Source: Symbiodinium natans (Eukaryota; Sar; Dinophyceae; Suessiales; Symbiodiniaceae). From it: a stretch of DNA of 57,522 bases. The stretch covers positions 420,001 to 477,522 of the forward strand of contig CAJNDS010002224.1 in the NCBI GenBank assembly GCA_905221605.1, read 5' to 3'. A program made the position numbers and the translations under genes. The notes beneath the pieces are model-generated. The model saw nothing but the letters and a program-made list of their open reading frames with translations, had not been told where the DNA came from and did no database searches. Shown here one piece after another: positions 1 to 8,773 of this stretch. Numbering within the stretch: the stretch's first letter is position 1; every line of letters starts with the position of its first letter.

Positions 1-83
1 CTCATACCCATTACAACCCATTGAAACCCTTAAAAAGCCGGTTAGAACTAGAAAAAACAAAAAAACAGGCTGGGGCCCCCGAC

Positions 84-150
84 TCTTTCCTCCTCGGCCT
101 CGCGCAGTTTCTCCTCCGCAGCCTTCTTCTGGCCTTCGGCCAGCATCAGC
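84..150 (-). CDS. Candidate internal exon, Glu/Lys/Ala-rich coiled coil
   Basis: Minus-strand island between repeat tracts, 22 codons, reading LMLAEGQKKAAEEK then LREAEEER. The composition is typical of a charged helical coiled coil. The 3' splice-like border is AAACCAG before the exon and the 5' splice-like border after it is GTCGGG. Too short to assign a family. The antisense frame is rich in Ser/Pro/Leu and less protein-like. Confidence 0.5.
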
Positions 151-359
151 CTGGTTTAGGGCTTGGGGTTTGGGGTTCAAGGGTAAGACGGGAAGCCCCA
201 AGTCTGTTCGAAAGCCCCTTGACATGTAGGTTCAGTCATGGTCCCATATGCCTTTCTGTATGAACAAATATCTCCACGGCCGCCCCGTCTCTCTCTCTCT
301 CTATATGTGTATGTATATACACACACACACAAGCCAACGAGCCGTCTTCTTGAACAACA

Positions 360-502
360 ATGGCAGTTCAGGCCCTAGATCTTCTTCTGGCGGCTGGCGT
401 TTCGGCCGAAGTGACATTCTTTGCATTGAGCGCACATCCTAGAAAAGGACCTGATCCCCGAATCCGGATACGCGTATGCCCCGAGACACATCAGATGTGA
501 AT
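360..502. CDS. Open island of uncertain strand
   Basis: On plus, an ATG at 360 opens a 46-codon ORF to a TGA at 498-500 (MAVQALDLLLAAGVSAEVTF then basic residues). On minus, 451-502 reads FTSDVSRGIRVSGFGDQ between a TTTCAAG acceptor-like site and a GTCCTT donor-like site. Both are plausible and I cannot decide. Neither reading resembles a family I know. Confidence 0.35.
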
Positions 503-534
503 CTTGAAAGCGTTCATGAGGTTTTGGGTGTAGG

Positions 535-660
535 GCTTGTAGGGGTTTAGGGTTTATAGGGTTTAGGGTTTAGGGGTTAGGGTTTAGGGTTCAGGGTTCA
601 GGGTTTAGGGTTCAGGGTTTGGGGTTCAGGGTTTACGGTTTAGGGGGGCTGCCGGGGCGC
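535..660. repeat. TTTAGGG-like tract
   Basis: Degenerate tract of GGGTTTAGGG, GGGTTCAGGG and GGGTTTGGGG units on the plus strand. It separates the open islands at 360-502 and 693-778. Confidence 0.85.
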
Positions 661-692
661 TTTTACAAATGACAAATACATGGTTTAGGGAC

Positions 693-778
693 CGCGCCGG
701 GCCTGATGTTGGCGGTGCGAACCATTTCTTCGGCTTCTTTCTCCTTGCTACTGAGCCCAGCTGCCAGCTTGGGGGCAA
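693..778 (-). CDS. Candidate internal exon, charged helical segment
   Basis: Minus island of two bases plus 28 codons, with APKLAAGLSSKEKEAEEMV followed by RTANIRPGA. It starts after ACAAAACAAG and ends at GTCCCTAAACC, so GT-AG borders fit. Flanked on both sides by TTTAGGG tracts. Its Glu/Lys-rich composition matches the island at 84-150, so they may belong to the same gene. Family unknown. Confidence 0.5.
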
Positions 779-789
779 CTTGTTTTGTT

Positions 790-950
790 TGTTTAGGGTT
801 TAGGGTTTAGGGTTTAGGGGTTTAGGGGTTTAGGGGTTTAGGGGTTTAGGGGTTTAGGGGTTTAGGGGTTTAGGGGTTTAGGGGTTTAGGGGTTTAGGGT
901 TTAGGGGTTTAGAGGGTTTAGAGGGTTTAGAGGGTTTAGAGGGTTTAGGG
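790..950. repeat. TTTAGGG/TTTAGGGG/TTTAGAGGG array
   Basis: About 20 head-to-tail units. The unit shifts along the tract from TTTAGGG to the 8-mer TTTAGGGG to TTTAGAGGG, indicating local expansion of variants. It ends exactly at the terminal inverted repeat of the small element at 951-1068. Confidence 0.9.
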
Positions 951-1068
951 ACATGTGTTGTAGCTTAGGTCAGAAACTTCTTCTAGCGTTTCGGGGTTCT
1001 GGAGCTATGGTGTTCAGGGTTAAGCCTACAACATGACAGGGATGGGCCTGCTAGCTAGCAACACATGT
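951..1068. mobile_element. Small inverted-repeat element, ACATGTGTTG termini
   Basis: 118 bp bounded by ACATGTGTTGTAGCTTAG at the left and its near-complement CTAGCTAGCAACACATGT at the right (about 17 matching bases with one gap). No ORF. Structure is that of a MITE-like non-autonomous element. No second copy was seen in the window, so this rests on the inverted repeat alone. Confidence 0.5.
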
Positions 1069-1353
1069 AAGGGCGCTGAGTAGTTGTCGAACTATGTGAG
1101 TACTACTGCACGTCTGAAAATATGTCGGTTTCGGGTGTTGCCGCTTCCGGGGCTACCTTGTAGACCTTTCGATGGCAAGTAGGGCTTCGGCCCGATATGT
1201 GGTGGACGACCATGAAATTCAGTAACCCTGAAGCCCTAATCTCCTCGACCCCAAACCCCAATCTCCAAACCCCAAACCCTACGTACTCGAGACCCTCAAA
1301 CCCCTACTTTTCACCTTGCAGACTTGTGGGGGGGGGGGGGGGGCACCAGTTAC

Positions 1354-1399
1354 AGGCGCCTGGATTTGGATGCGGAGCTTGTTCTCCTGATTCATGAAG
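1354..1399 (-). CDS. Candidate internal exon
   Basis: Minus island reading FMNQENKLRIQIQAP, one base plus 15 codons. The acceptor-like border is ACCAATTCTGGTAG (pyrimidine-rich) and the donor-like border is GTAACT. The plus strand is also open over 1356-1425 (RLDLDAELVLLIHEATRIGG then TST) with TTACAG and GTTTAG borders, so the strand is not settled. Confidence 0.4.
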
Positions 1400-1424
1400 C
1401 TACCAGAATTGGTGGCACATCAAC

Positions 1425-1485
1425 GGTTTAGGGTTTAGGGTTTAGGGTTTAGGGTTTAGGGTTTAGGGTTTAGAGTTTAGGGTGT
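1425..1485. repeat. TTTAGGG array
   Basis: About seven near-perfect TTTAGGG units on plus. The rest of 1486-1915 is low-information sequence with scattered degenerate heptamers and no open island that I trust. Confidence 0.85.
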
Positions 1486-2001
1486 TGGGTTTAGGGCTCT
1501 TGCATGGCGGGGCCTCGGGTTTGGGGTCGCGTCAAGGGTCTACGGGCTTTGGGCTTATCAGGTGTAGATATTTAGGGTCGAGGGGTCCAGGGTTAACCTG
1601 GGAGCCCAATGCCCCGTAGGTCAAGGATACACCTCAGGTCATAGCAAGGGCCCCTAGTTTAGAGTATACTTCGTCTCGTCACCCTAATCCTAGAACCATG
1701 AACCCTGCACGTAAGTAAGGGCTCTCGGGCTCTATATGTTATGGTTCAAGGTTTAAGGTTTAGGCTCCAGGCACGGCGTACACACAGCGTAAACCGAAAA
1801 CAGTGACACCTCCAAGCATTCCCCCTAGCTAAGGGGATAGGGTTTCGGGCATTGAGCGGTCTCCCTTCTTGGGGAGGTTTCCGGGCAAAAACCCTAAACC
1901 CTAAACCCTAAACCCTAAAACTGTACCCACTCACCGACCAAAGTAATTGAAAAGGTGAAACTTCCTTGGGGGGGACCAAGCCTTGCCACCAAGATGTCCC
2001 T

Positions 2002-2110
2002 AAGGGTCCATGTACCTAAATAGGGGGGGGATGCTTGGGCCTTAAAGTACTTCCTATATGCGCGCTTTAAAGGGCCCCAAGTATTATGATCATGAGGTAC
2101 ATGGACCCTT
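2002..2110. mobile_element. Small inverted-repeat element, AAGGGTCCATGTACCT family, copy 1
   Basis: 109 bp starting AAGGGTCCATGTACCTAAAT and ending AGGTACATGGACCCTT, an inverted repeat of about 16 bases. A second copy with the same ends and matching interior (GGGCCTTAAAGTACTTCCTAT) lies at 21383-21483. No coding capacity, so non-autonomous. Confidence 0.75.
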
Positions 2111-2239
2111 ATGACCTTAGGGTATAGCCCGTCCTCTGTCCATCTATATTTGTTCTGTCGCTCTCTCTCTGCACTTCTATCAATCACGATCTACAACGGT
2201 ATATACCTACCTCGCCGTATGTGCAGATCTCTATATACA

Positions 2240-2330
2240 GGAATCTACATAAACAAATAGACAAACAAACAAATAAACAACTACTATATATATATATGTA
2301 TATATGTACGTATAGATATAACTTTCAAAC
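2240..2330. repeat. AT-rich simple sequence with TA/ATGT repeats
   Basis: Low-complexity AAACAAACAAATAAAC and TATATATATGTATATATG runs. The ORFs across it are artefacts of composition (Tyr/Ile/Thr strings). No gene is supported between 2111 and 2560. Confidence 0.6.
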
Positions 2331-2626
2331 ATAATTCGACACAGATGATCACGTATGTGTCTACTTATAAACACCATACATATTGCATGTAGACTTAGTA
2401 TAACACTATCTGCAGTAGGGTTTATATTTCTTGTACCCCCCCAAAAGGACATCCAGTGTATACACTCACCAATATAAAAAACGGAACCTTATATACACTC
2501 ACCAAAAACAGAAATATAAACCCTGCTTCATATGGGGTTCCAAAGCCTGCTTCATATCCGTGTTCTTTTCTCAAGCTCAGGCGTTCCCATGTTCTGAGCG
2601 CGCTGAACAGTCGGCGCCTGCGTCAC

Positions 2627-2687
2627 CGCCCGCAGCTCTCCCTTGTGGTGCTTGTCAAGCAGCTCCTGGCTGCATGCGAGGAAGGCA
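2627..2687 (-). CDS. Candidate internal exon
   Basis: Minus island reading AFLACSQELLDKHHKGELRA, one base plus 20 codons, after CACTACTCTAG and before GTGACG. The frame stays open beyond the donor (VTQAPTVQRAQNMGTPELEK), so the exon may be longer. The plus strand is also open here with a good CTTTTCTCAAGCTCAG acceptor. Minus is preferred for its balanced charged composition. Confidence 0.4.
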
Positions 2688-2710
2688 CTAGAGTAGTGTT
2701 TTCTTTTGTT

Positions 2711-2792
2711 TGGGGTTTAGGGTTTAGGGTTTAGGGTTTAGGGTTTAGGGTTTAGGGTTTAGGGTTTAGGGTTTAGGGTTCAGGGTTCAGGG
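2711..2792. repeat. TTTAGGG array inside a candidate intron
   Basis: Around ten perfect TTTAGGG units, then two TTCAGGG units. It lies between the open islands at 2627-2687 and 2846-2944, the arrangement expected if the array is intronic. Confidence 0.9.
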
Positions 2793-2845
2793 GCACCTAC
2801 GTGCCAACAAAGCCCAGGCGCGCGCCGCCCCGCCCTGGTTTTGAC

Positions 2846-2944
2846 GTTAGGGTTTCCTTGCTCTCTCTGATCGTGCTCAGGCTTATCATTCTTGTTGACA
2901 GTGGCGCAGGCTGGAAGCATTCGGGTGATCCTCAGCCCCGGTGT
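2846..2944 (-). CDS. Candidate internal exon
   Basis: Minus island of 33 codons (TPGLRITRMLPACATVNK then NDKPEHDQREQGNPN) between GCAAACCTCAG and GTCAAA borders. It sits inside a longer minus open frame at 2780-3109. Plus-strand splice motifs also flank part of it: a strong CTCTCTCTGATCGTGCTCAG acceptor at 2880 and GTGTCT at 2941. Strand remains uncertain. Confidence 0.35.
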
Positions 2945-3405
2945 CTGAGGTTTGCTTTGAAGGCCTTTGGAGACCCCTAGACTGCCCCTAGAGGCCTGGT
3001 GAGGACGTTGGAAGCTTTTGGAGGCCCGTAAGAGACCCGTGGGAAACCCTTGAAGAAAAATTATGGTGTGGTTTCTGCCATTTCCAAAACTAATACAGGC
3101 ATAGGCCACTTTTGACTGTCAAAGGGAGGCAAGGGAGAGGCTAGCCTAACGAGCCCGGTCATCCCTACCACAGCGAGGTTTAGGATTTAGGGTTCGGATT
3201 TCGAGTTTCGGGTATTATTTGGGGTGTGTCTCTCCCTGAGGCTTAACCCCTAAGCCCGACATCTCGAGGTCAAGGTCCAAAGTTACAGCTTAGGGCTTGG
3301 GGATGAAGAGCTATTTTGTTGCGGCTAAGGTACTTAGGGTTTAGGGCTTAAGTTTCGGGATTCAGGGTTGTCGGGATTCGGGGTTAGGGGCTTAGGGTTT
3401 GGGAC

Positions 3406-3453
3406 GCCGGCCTGGCATTGCACCGCCACGTCGGGGAAAGCGGCAGCGGCCGT
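3406..3453 (-). CDS. Candidate small exon
   Basis: Minus island of 16 codons, TAAAAFPDVAVQCQAG, after GTTGTGAAG and before GTCCCA. The plus strand is open to ATGAAG at 3489, directly followed by GTACAGGG of the element at 3491. Short, so weak alone. Confidence 0.35.
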
Positions 3454-3490
3454 CTTCACAACACCTTAACCGCACTTCGAACATGAAGGT

Positions 3491-3610
3491 ACAGGGTGGG
3501 GCCCCCTAGTTATAAGTAGAGTTATAAGGGCCCTAAATTGGGTTATAAGGACCCTAAGTTAGGTTATAAGTCCCTTAACTACACTTAGTATAGTAACGGG
3601 GCCCCGGTTT
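3491..3610. mobile_element. ACAGGGTGGGGCCCC inverted-repeat element, copy 1
   Basis: About 120 bp starting ACAGGGTGGGGCCCCCTAG, with interior AGTTATAAGGGCCCTAAATT and GGACCCTAAGTTAGGTTATA, ending near AGTAACGGGGCCCC. Two further copies lie at 42320-42441 and 43836-43957. It is directly preceded by ATGAAG, so the junction reads AAG|GTACAG, a consensus 5' splice site at the element border. The right terminus is degraded. Confidence 0.8.
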
Positions 3611-3960
3611 ATAGCCTAGGGTTTAGGGTGTACTACGGTTTCATATTGGAAACTGTGTCCAAAACTTCCTACACAGGAGTTGGAGCACACCCACCTAGAC
3701 CCGCAACGAACCCATGCAAAGAGATGGTAGCTCCGAAAGGGTTCGGGGTTTAGGGGTTAGGGTGGCTGGTTGTGGAAGCAACATGGCAAAATTCCAGGCA
3801 TGCACTGACCAAATCCAAAACCCTACAACCCCATAACCCCCATAACCCCGATAACCCCCATATAAAACCCCGATAACCCCTACAACCCTATACCCCTACA
3901 ACCCTATAACCCTATGTATGTAGGACCTTTATGCGTTATTTGACGGTCCTGCTTCGCCTT
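3611..3960. other. Gene-free stretch
   Basis: Degenerate telomere-like units and CCCATAACCCC/CCCTATAACCC variants at 3820-3915. I see no credible open island. Confidence 0.5.
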
Positions 3961-4922
3961 CCAAAACTTTAAGGATTTTAAGGAATTTAGGGGTTTTCCA
4001 AAATTTTAAAAGGACCACAAAATCCTTAAAATTTTGAAAGCCCGGACCTTTCAAAATTTTAAGGATTTTAAGGAATTTAAGGCCTTTTAAATTTCTTAAA
4101 ATCCTTAAAATCCTTAAAATTTTGAAAGGAAATTAAATTATTTTCCGGAAAGAGGCAGGCCCATTTAAAATTTTAAAAATCCTTAAAATCCTTACAATCC
4201 TTAAAATTTTGAAAGCCCGGGCCTTTCAAAATTTTAAGGATTTTAAGGAATTTAAGGCCTTTTAAATTTCTTAAAATCCTTAAAATCCTTAAATTTTGAA
4301 AGAAAATTAAATTATTTTCCGGAAAGAGGCAGGCCCATTTAAAATTTTAAAAATCCTTAAAATCCTTAAAATCCTTAAAATTTTGAAAGCCCGGGCCTTT
4401 CAAAATTTTAAGGATTTTAAGGAATTTAAGGCCTTTTAAATTTCTTAAAATCCTTAAAATCCTTAAAATTTTGAAAGAAAACTAAATTATTTTCCGGAAA
4501 GAGGCAGGCCCATTTAAAATTTGAAAAATCCTTAAAATCCTTAAAATCCTTAAAATTTTGAAAGCCCGGGCCTTTCAAAATTTTAAGGATTTTAAGGAAT
4601 TTAAGGCCTTTTAAATTTCTTAAAATCCTTAAAATCCTTAAAATCCTTAAAATTTTGAAAGAAAATTAAATTATTTTCCGGAAAGAGGCAGGCCCATTTA
4701 AAATTTTAAAAATCCTTAAAACCCTTAAAATCCTTAAAATTTTGAAAGGTTGGGGCTTTCAAAATTTTAAGGATTTTAAGGAATCTAACGCCTTTTAAAT
4801 TTCTTAAAATCCTTAAAATCCTTAAAATTTTGAAAGAAAATTAAATTATTTTCCGGAAAGAGGCAGGCCCATTTAAAATTTCAAAAATCCTTAAAATCCT
4901 TAAAATCCTTAAAATTTTGAAA
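3961..4922. repeat. AT-rich satellite, about 175-bp unit
   Basis: Five-plus tandem units. The landmark GAGGCAGGCCC recurs at 4152, 4326, 4501, 4685 and 4860, spacing 174-184 bp. Each unit contains AAAATCCTTAAAATCC strings and the inverted partner TTTTAAGGATTTTAAGG around a central CCGGGCC, so it can form a long hairpin. The array runs into the assembly gap, so its true length is unknown. Confidence 0.9.
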
Positions 4923-5022
4923 NNNNNNNNNNNNNNNNNNNNNNNNNNNNNNNNNNNNNNNNNNNNNNNNNNNNNNNNNNNNNNNNNNNNNNNNNNNNNN
5001 NNNNNNNNNNNNNNNNNNNNNN
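4923..5022. other. Assembly gap (100 N)
   Basis: Exactly 100 N, the conventional size for a gap of unknown length. It is placed at the edge of the AT-rich satellite, which probably broke the assembly. Confidence 0.98.
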
Positions 5023-5100
5023 TTATGCAATTGATGCAGTGAAGTTATGCCAGTACAATGAAAGGACTCATGCAGATGAAGAGTGTGATGACAATGATGA

Positions 5101-6631
5101 TAGAGCTTTGCGCTTTATTTTGTCACCCCGTCTCCTTGCTTCCTGTCTCTTCTCTTCTTTCTAGTACCCTTCCAGAAAAATGGCATCCTTGTTCTCTCGC
5201 CTCTCTCACTTCCCTTTCCCTTCTCTCTTTCTGTTAATTTTTGACTGATGAACAACAAGAAAGAAACTTGCAGGATAAAACAGTGGCAGGGTAAGCAGAC
5301 GTTGCGCGTGGACCTTGCCGTACTTCATCATATCCCTCTTCTCGGCCCATCTCTTCTGCTCCTTTCCTTACTCTTCTCCTTTTCATAATTATTCCTCTTT
5401 AGTTGTTCTTATCTGGAAAAGAAAGAGGGAAGGGAGAGATAAGGGAGGGAGGATAGATAAAGAAGAGTGCCATCTTCTCTGCGCCTTGTTTTGTCTCTCC
5501 CTCTTCTCTATTCATCTCTCTTCTATTCTTTTCTTTGCTGTTCTATTGAAATTTGATTCCCTGTATCTCTCCTCTGTCCTTCTCTCTCGCTCCTCTTCTC
5601 CTGTTCCCCTCTAAACGATTGCTCTTTACAGATAGGTGCCCTCCCTCCTCTTCAGGAAATCTCTTTTCGCTTATTTTGCTTTTTGAAGCGAATAAAACAA
5701 CGGATAAGAGAGGAAAGGGAATGACTAAGTAAAGACAGGAGCTCTTCAATAGGTGCCCTCCCTCCTCTTCAGGAAATCTCTTTTCCCTTATTTTGCATTT
5801 TGAAGCGAAGAAAACAACAGATAAGAAGAGAGGAAAGGGAATGACTAAGTAAAGAGAGGAGCTCTTCATTTTCCCTCCCTATATCTGATGTTACTTTTCC
5901 TTCTTGGGCGGTGCCCTTCCTTCTCCCTTGAAGATGCAGAAAACGATCAGGAAGGACACCCGTTCCATCGCCCATATATAGACAGAGATAAATCATGAGC
6001 ATCAGCTGGGTTTGCTGTCGATCCAAAATGGGCGTCCCTTTTAATCGCTTTCTGTGTCTTGAAACGAGCAAAAGGGGCACCCTTACTAAGTGTTTTCTTG
6101 TGGTGGCCCTTTTCTTCGCTTGAAGATGCAGAAAACGATCCAAAAAGGACACCCGTTCCATCGCCCATATATGGGGAGAGAGATAAATCATGAGCATCAG
6201 CTGGGTTTGCTGCCAATCCAAAATGGGCGCCCCTTTTAATCGCTTGCTGTGTCTTCAAACGAGCAAAAGGGACACCCTAAGTGTTTTCTTGTGGTGTCCC
6301 TTTTCTTCGCTTGAAGATGCAGAAAACGATCTGAAAGGACACCTGTTCCATCGCCCATATTTTCTAAAAGGACAACTGTTTCCATCGCCCTATAGAGGGA
6401 GAGAGAGAGAGGGAGGGAAGAGAGAGAGAGACAGAGAGAGAGAGAGAGATCATGAGCATATCCAGCTTGGGTGGCGCCAATCCAAAATGGACGTCCTGTT
6501 AATCGCTTTCAGTGTCTCAAACGAGCAAAAGGGCCCCCTAAGTTTGCTTTCTGGTGGGGGGTCCCCTTTTCCTCGCTGAAGATGCAGAGGGGGAAACGAT
6601 CAAAAAGGACCACCCAGTCCATCGCCCATAG

Positions 6632-6671
<40 letters not shown>

Positions 6672-7337
6672 GAATCATGAGCATCAGCTGGGTTGGCTGC
6701 CAATCCAAAATGGACGTCCCTTTTAATCGCTTTCTGTGTCTTCAAACGAGCAAAAGGGACACCCTAAGTGCTTTCTTGTGGGGTGTCCCTTTTCCTCGCT
6801 TGAAGATGCAGAAAACGATCAAAAAGGACACCCATTCCATCGCCCATATATAGAGAGAGAGAGAGAGAGAGAAAATCATGAGCATCAGCTGGGTTGGCTG
6901 CCAATCCAAAATGGACGTCCCTTTTAATCGCTTTCTGTGTCTTCAAACGAACAAAAGAAAACACTTAGGTTCCTCACTTGAAGATGCAGGAAACGGCCCA
7001 ACAAGGACACCCGTTCCATCGCCCATATATGGAGAGAGAGAGAGAGGGAGAAAGGAAAAAATCATGAGCATCAGCTGGGTTTGCTTACATGTTCATTGTT
7101 ATTCCTTTTGTTTTTTCTAACGGAAATGAACAAGAGAAGAGAAAAATAAGAACCAGAGGAAAGATGAAAACGAGCACCATCTTCTCTTTGCCTGATTTTT
7201 GCATTTCGCCTGTCCTCATTTCTCTTCTATTCTTTTCATTGCTCTTCCATTTAGAGTTGCATTCCTGTTGATCTCTCCTCTCTCCTTTCTCTCTCCCTTC
7301 TCTTCTCTTGTTCTCCTTTAAATCTCAAAAACACACA
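5101..7337. repeat. Segmental duplication, copy 1 (CT/GA-rich)
   Basis: Begins TAGAGCTTTGCGCTTTATTT and ends near AATCTCAAAAACACACA. It is repeated at 8774-10723 with only scattered differences, and the second copy lacks one or two of the internal tandem units. A third partial copy covers roughly 7549-8130. Strand composition is skewed (CT-rich then GA-rich). Open frames here are repeats of the same segment and have no splice or start context. Confidence 0.85.
5925..7080. repeat. ~190-bp tandem repeat with embedded (GA)n
   Basis: Units share GAAGATGCAGAAAACGATC, CCGTTCCATCGCCCATATAT, a GA run, ATCATGAGCATCAGCTGGGT, CCAATCCAAAATGG and TTTTAATCGCTTTCTGTGTC. Unit starts are near 5932, 6124, 6315, 6580, 6804 and 6979; 191-192 bp in the regular units. 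The GA run varies from a few to more than 30 bases. A 192-bp unit preserves frame, which creates artificial 100-150 aa ORFs on both strands. Confidence 0.85.
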
Positions 7338-8279
7338 AAAGGAAGCTTCTTTTCCTTGTTGAATGAAGAATGAAAAAAGAAGAAAAGAGATAGGGAAAGA
7401 AATTGAAGAGCTCCACTGCCTATTGGTTCATTCCATTTCCTCTCTTTCTATGTGTTGTTTTCCTTGTCGTTTCAGAAAGCAAGCAAAATAAGGGCAAGGG
7501 GGCTTCCTGAAGAGGAGAGAGGGCACCTATCTGCGAAGAGGTCTTGTCCTTTTTAAGAATAGAGGGAAAAGGGAACAAGGAAGGGAGAGATGATAGACAA
7601 AGAAGAGTGCCATCTTCTTTGCGCCTTGTTGTGTTCCTCCGTCTCCTTGTTTCTTGTCTCCTCTCTTCTGTTCAGTACCCTTCCAGAAAATTAAAATGGC
7701 CTCCTTGTTGTCTCTCCTCTCTCACTTCCCTTTCCCTTCTCTCCTTCTGTTTCCGTTTAACTGACAAAGCACAAGACAGGTATGATAAAGCAGTGGAAGG
7801 TAAAGCAGAGGGTGACTCCTTGCGCTTGGACCTTGCCGTACTTCATCATGTCCCTCTTCTCGGCCTATCTCTTCTGCTCTTTTCCTTACTCTTCTCCTTT
7901 TCATAAATTCTTCCTCTTTAGTTGTTCTTATTTCGAAAAGAAAGAGGGAAGGGAGAGATAAGGGAGGGAGGATAGATAAAGAAGAGTGCCATCTTCTCAG
8001 CGCCTCGTTTTGTCTCTCCCTCTTCTCTATTCATCTCTCTTCTATTCTTTTCTTTGCTATTCCATTGAAATTGGATTCCTGTTATCTCTCCCCTCTCCTT
8101 CTCTCTCGCTCCTCTTCTCCTGTTCCCCTCTAAATGACAAAAAACACAAGAAAGGAAGAACAAGAGGGGCATGTGTTGCAATAAAGCAGGAAGGGAATTG
8201 AAGAGCTCCTCTCGCTACTTTCTCATGCCCTTTCCTTTCTATCTACCACAATCTACCACACCAAAACACGACTCTCAGC

Positions 8280-8612
8280 TTCCAAATATACTTCATCATG
8301 GGGAGAAGGGACATACTTCATCACAGACTTGGCCCACAGGGAGAGGGGATATACTTCATCACGCTGCTGGGGGGCTGGATCACAAACATGGCCCACGGGG
8401 CGAGGGGACATACTTCAGCCACAAAGAGAGGGAACCTACTTCATCACGCTGGTGGGAGGCTGGATCACAAACCTGGCCTACGGGGAGAGGGGACATGCTT
8501 CATCACAAATTTGGCCCACGGGGAGAGGGGACATACTTCATCACAAATTTGGCCCGCGGGGAGAAGGGACATACTTCATCACAGACTTGGCTCACAGGAG
8601 GCGCCAAAATAA
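8280..8612. repeat. 38-bp minisatellite
   Basis: Degenerate tandem repeat with core GACATACTTCATCACA plus TTGGCCCACGGGGAGAGGG. Well aligned units start at 8493, 8531 and 8569, spacing 38. Open frames through it are repeat artefacts. Confidence 0.8.
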
Positions 8613-8773
8613 TCTAAATAATCTAATTATTCAAACCCATTGGTTCCTCTGGAAACCCAACCATTTAAATAATTTAAAGAATTTAATTATTCAAATACCT
8701 GGATTTAAATATTTTAGTTCTGGGGCGTCCCATCAAAAGGGAATAGGGAGAGACAAGGGAGAGATGATATATA

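Noticed and set aside
2881-2940. VDSGAG motif suggesting a retropepsin active site on plus
   Set aside because: A short isolated hit in a 20-codon island without the rest of a protease or any pol gene nearby.
8280-8612. Regular short repeats resembling a CRISPR array
   Set aside because: Head-to-tail degenerate minisatellite without unique spacers, in a eukaryotic setting.
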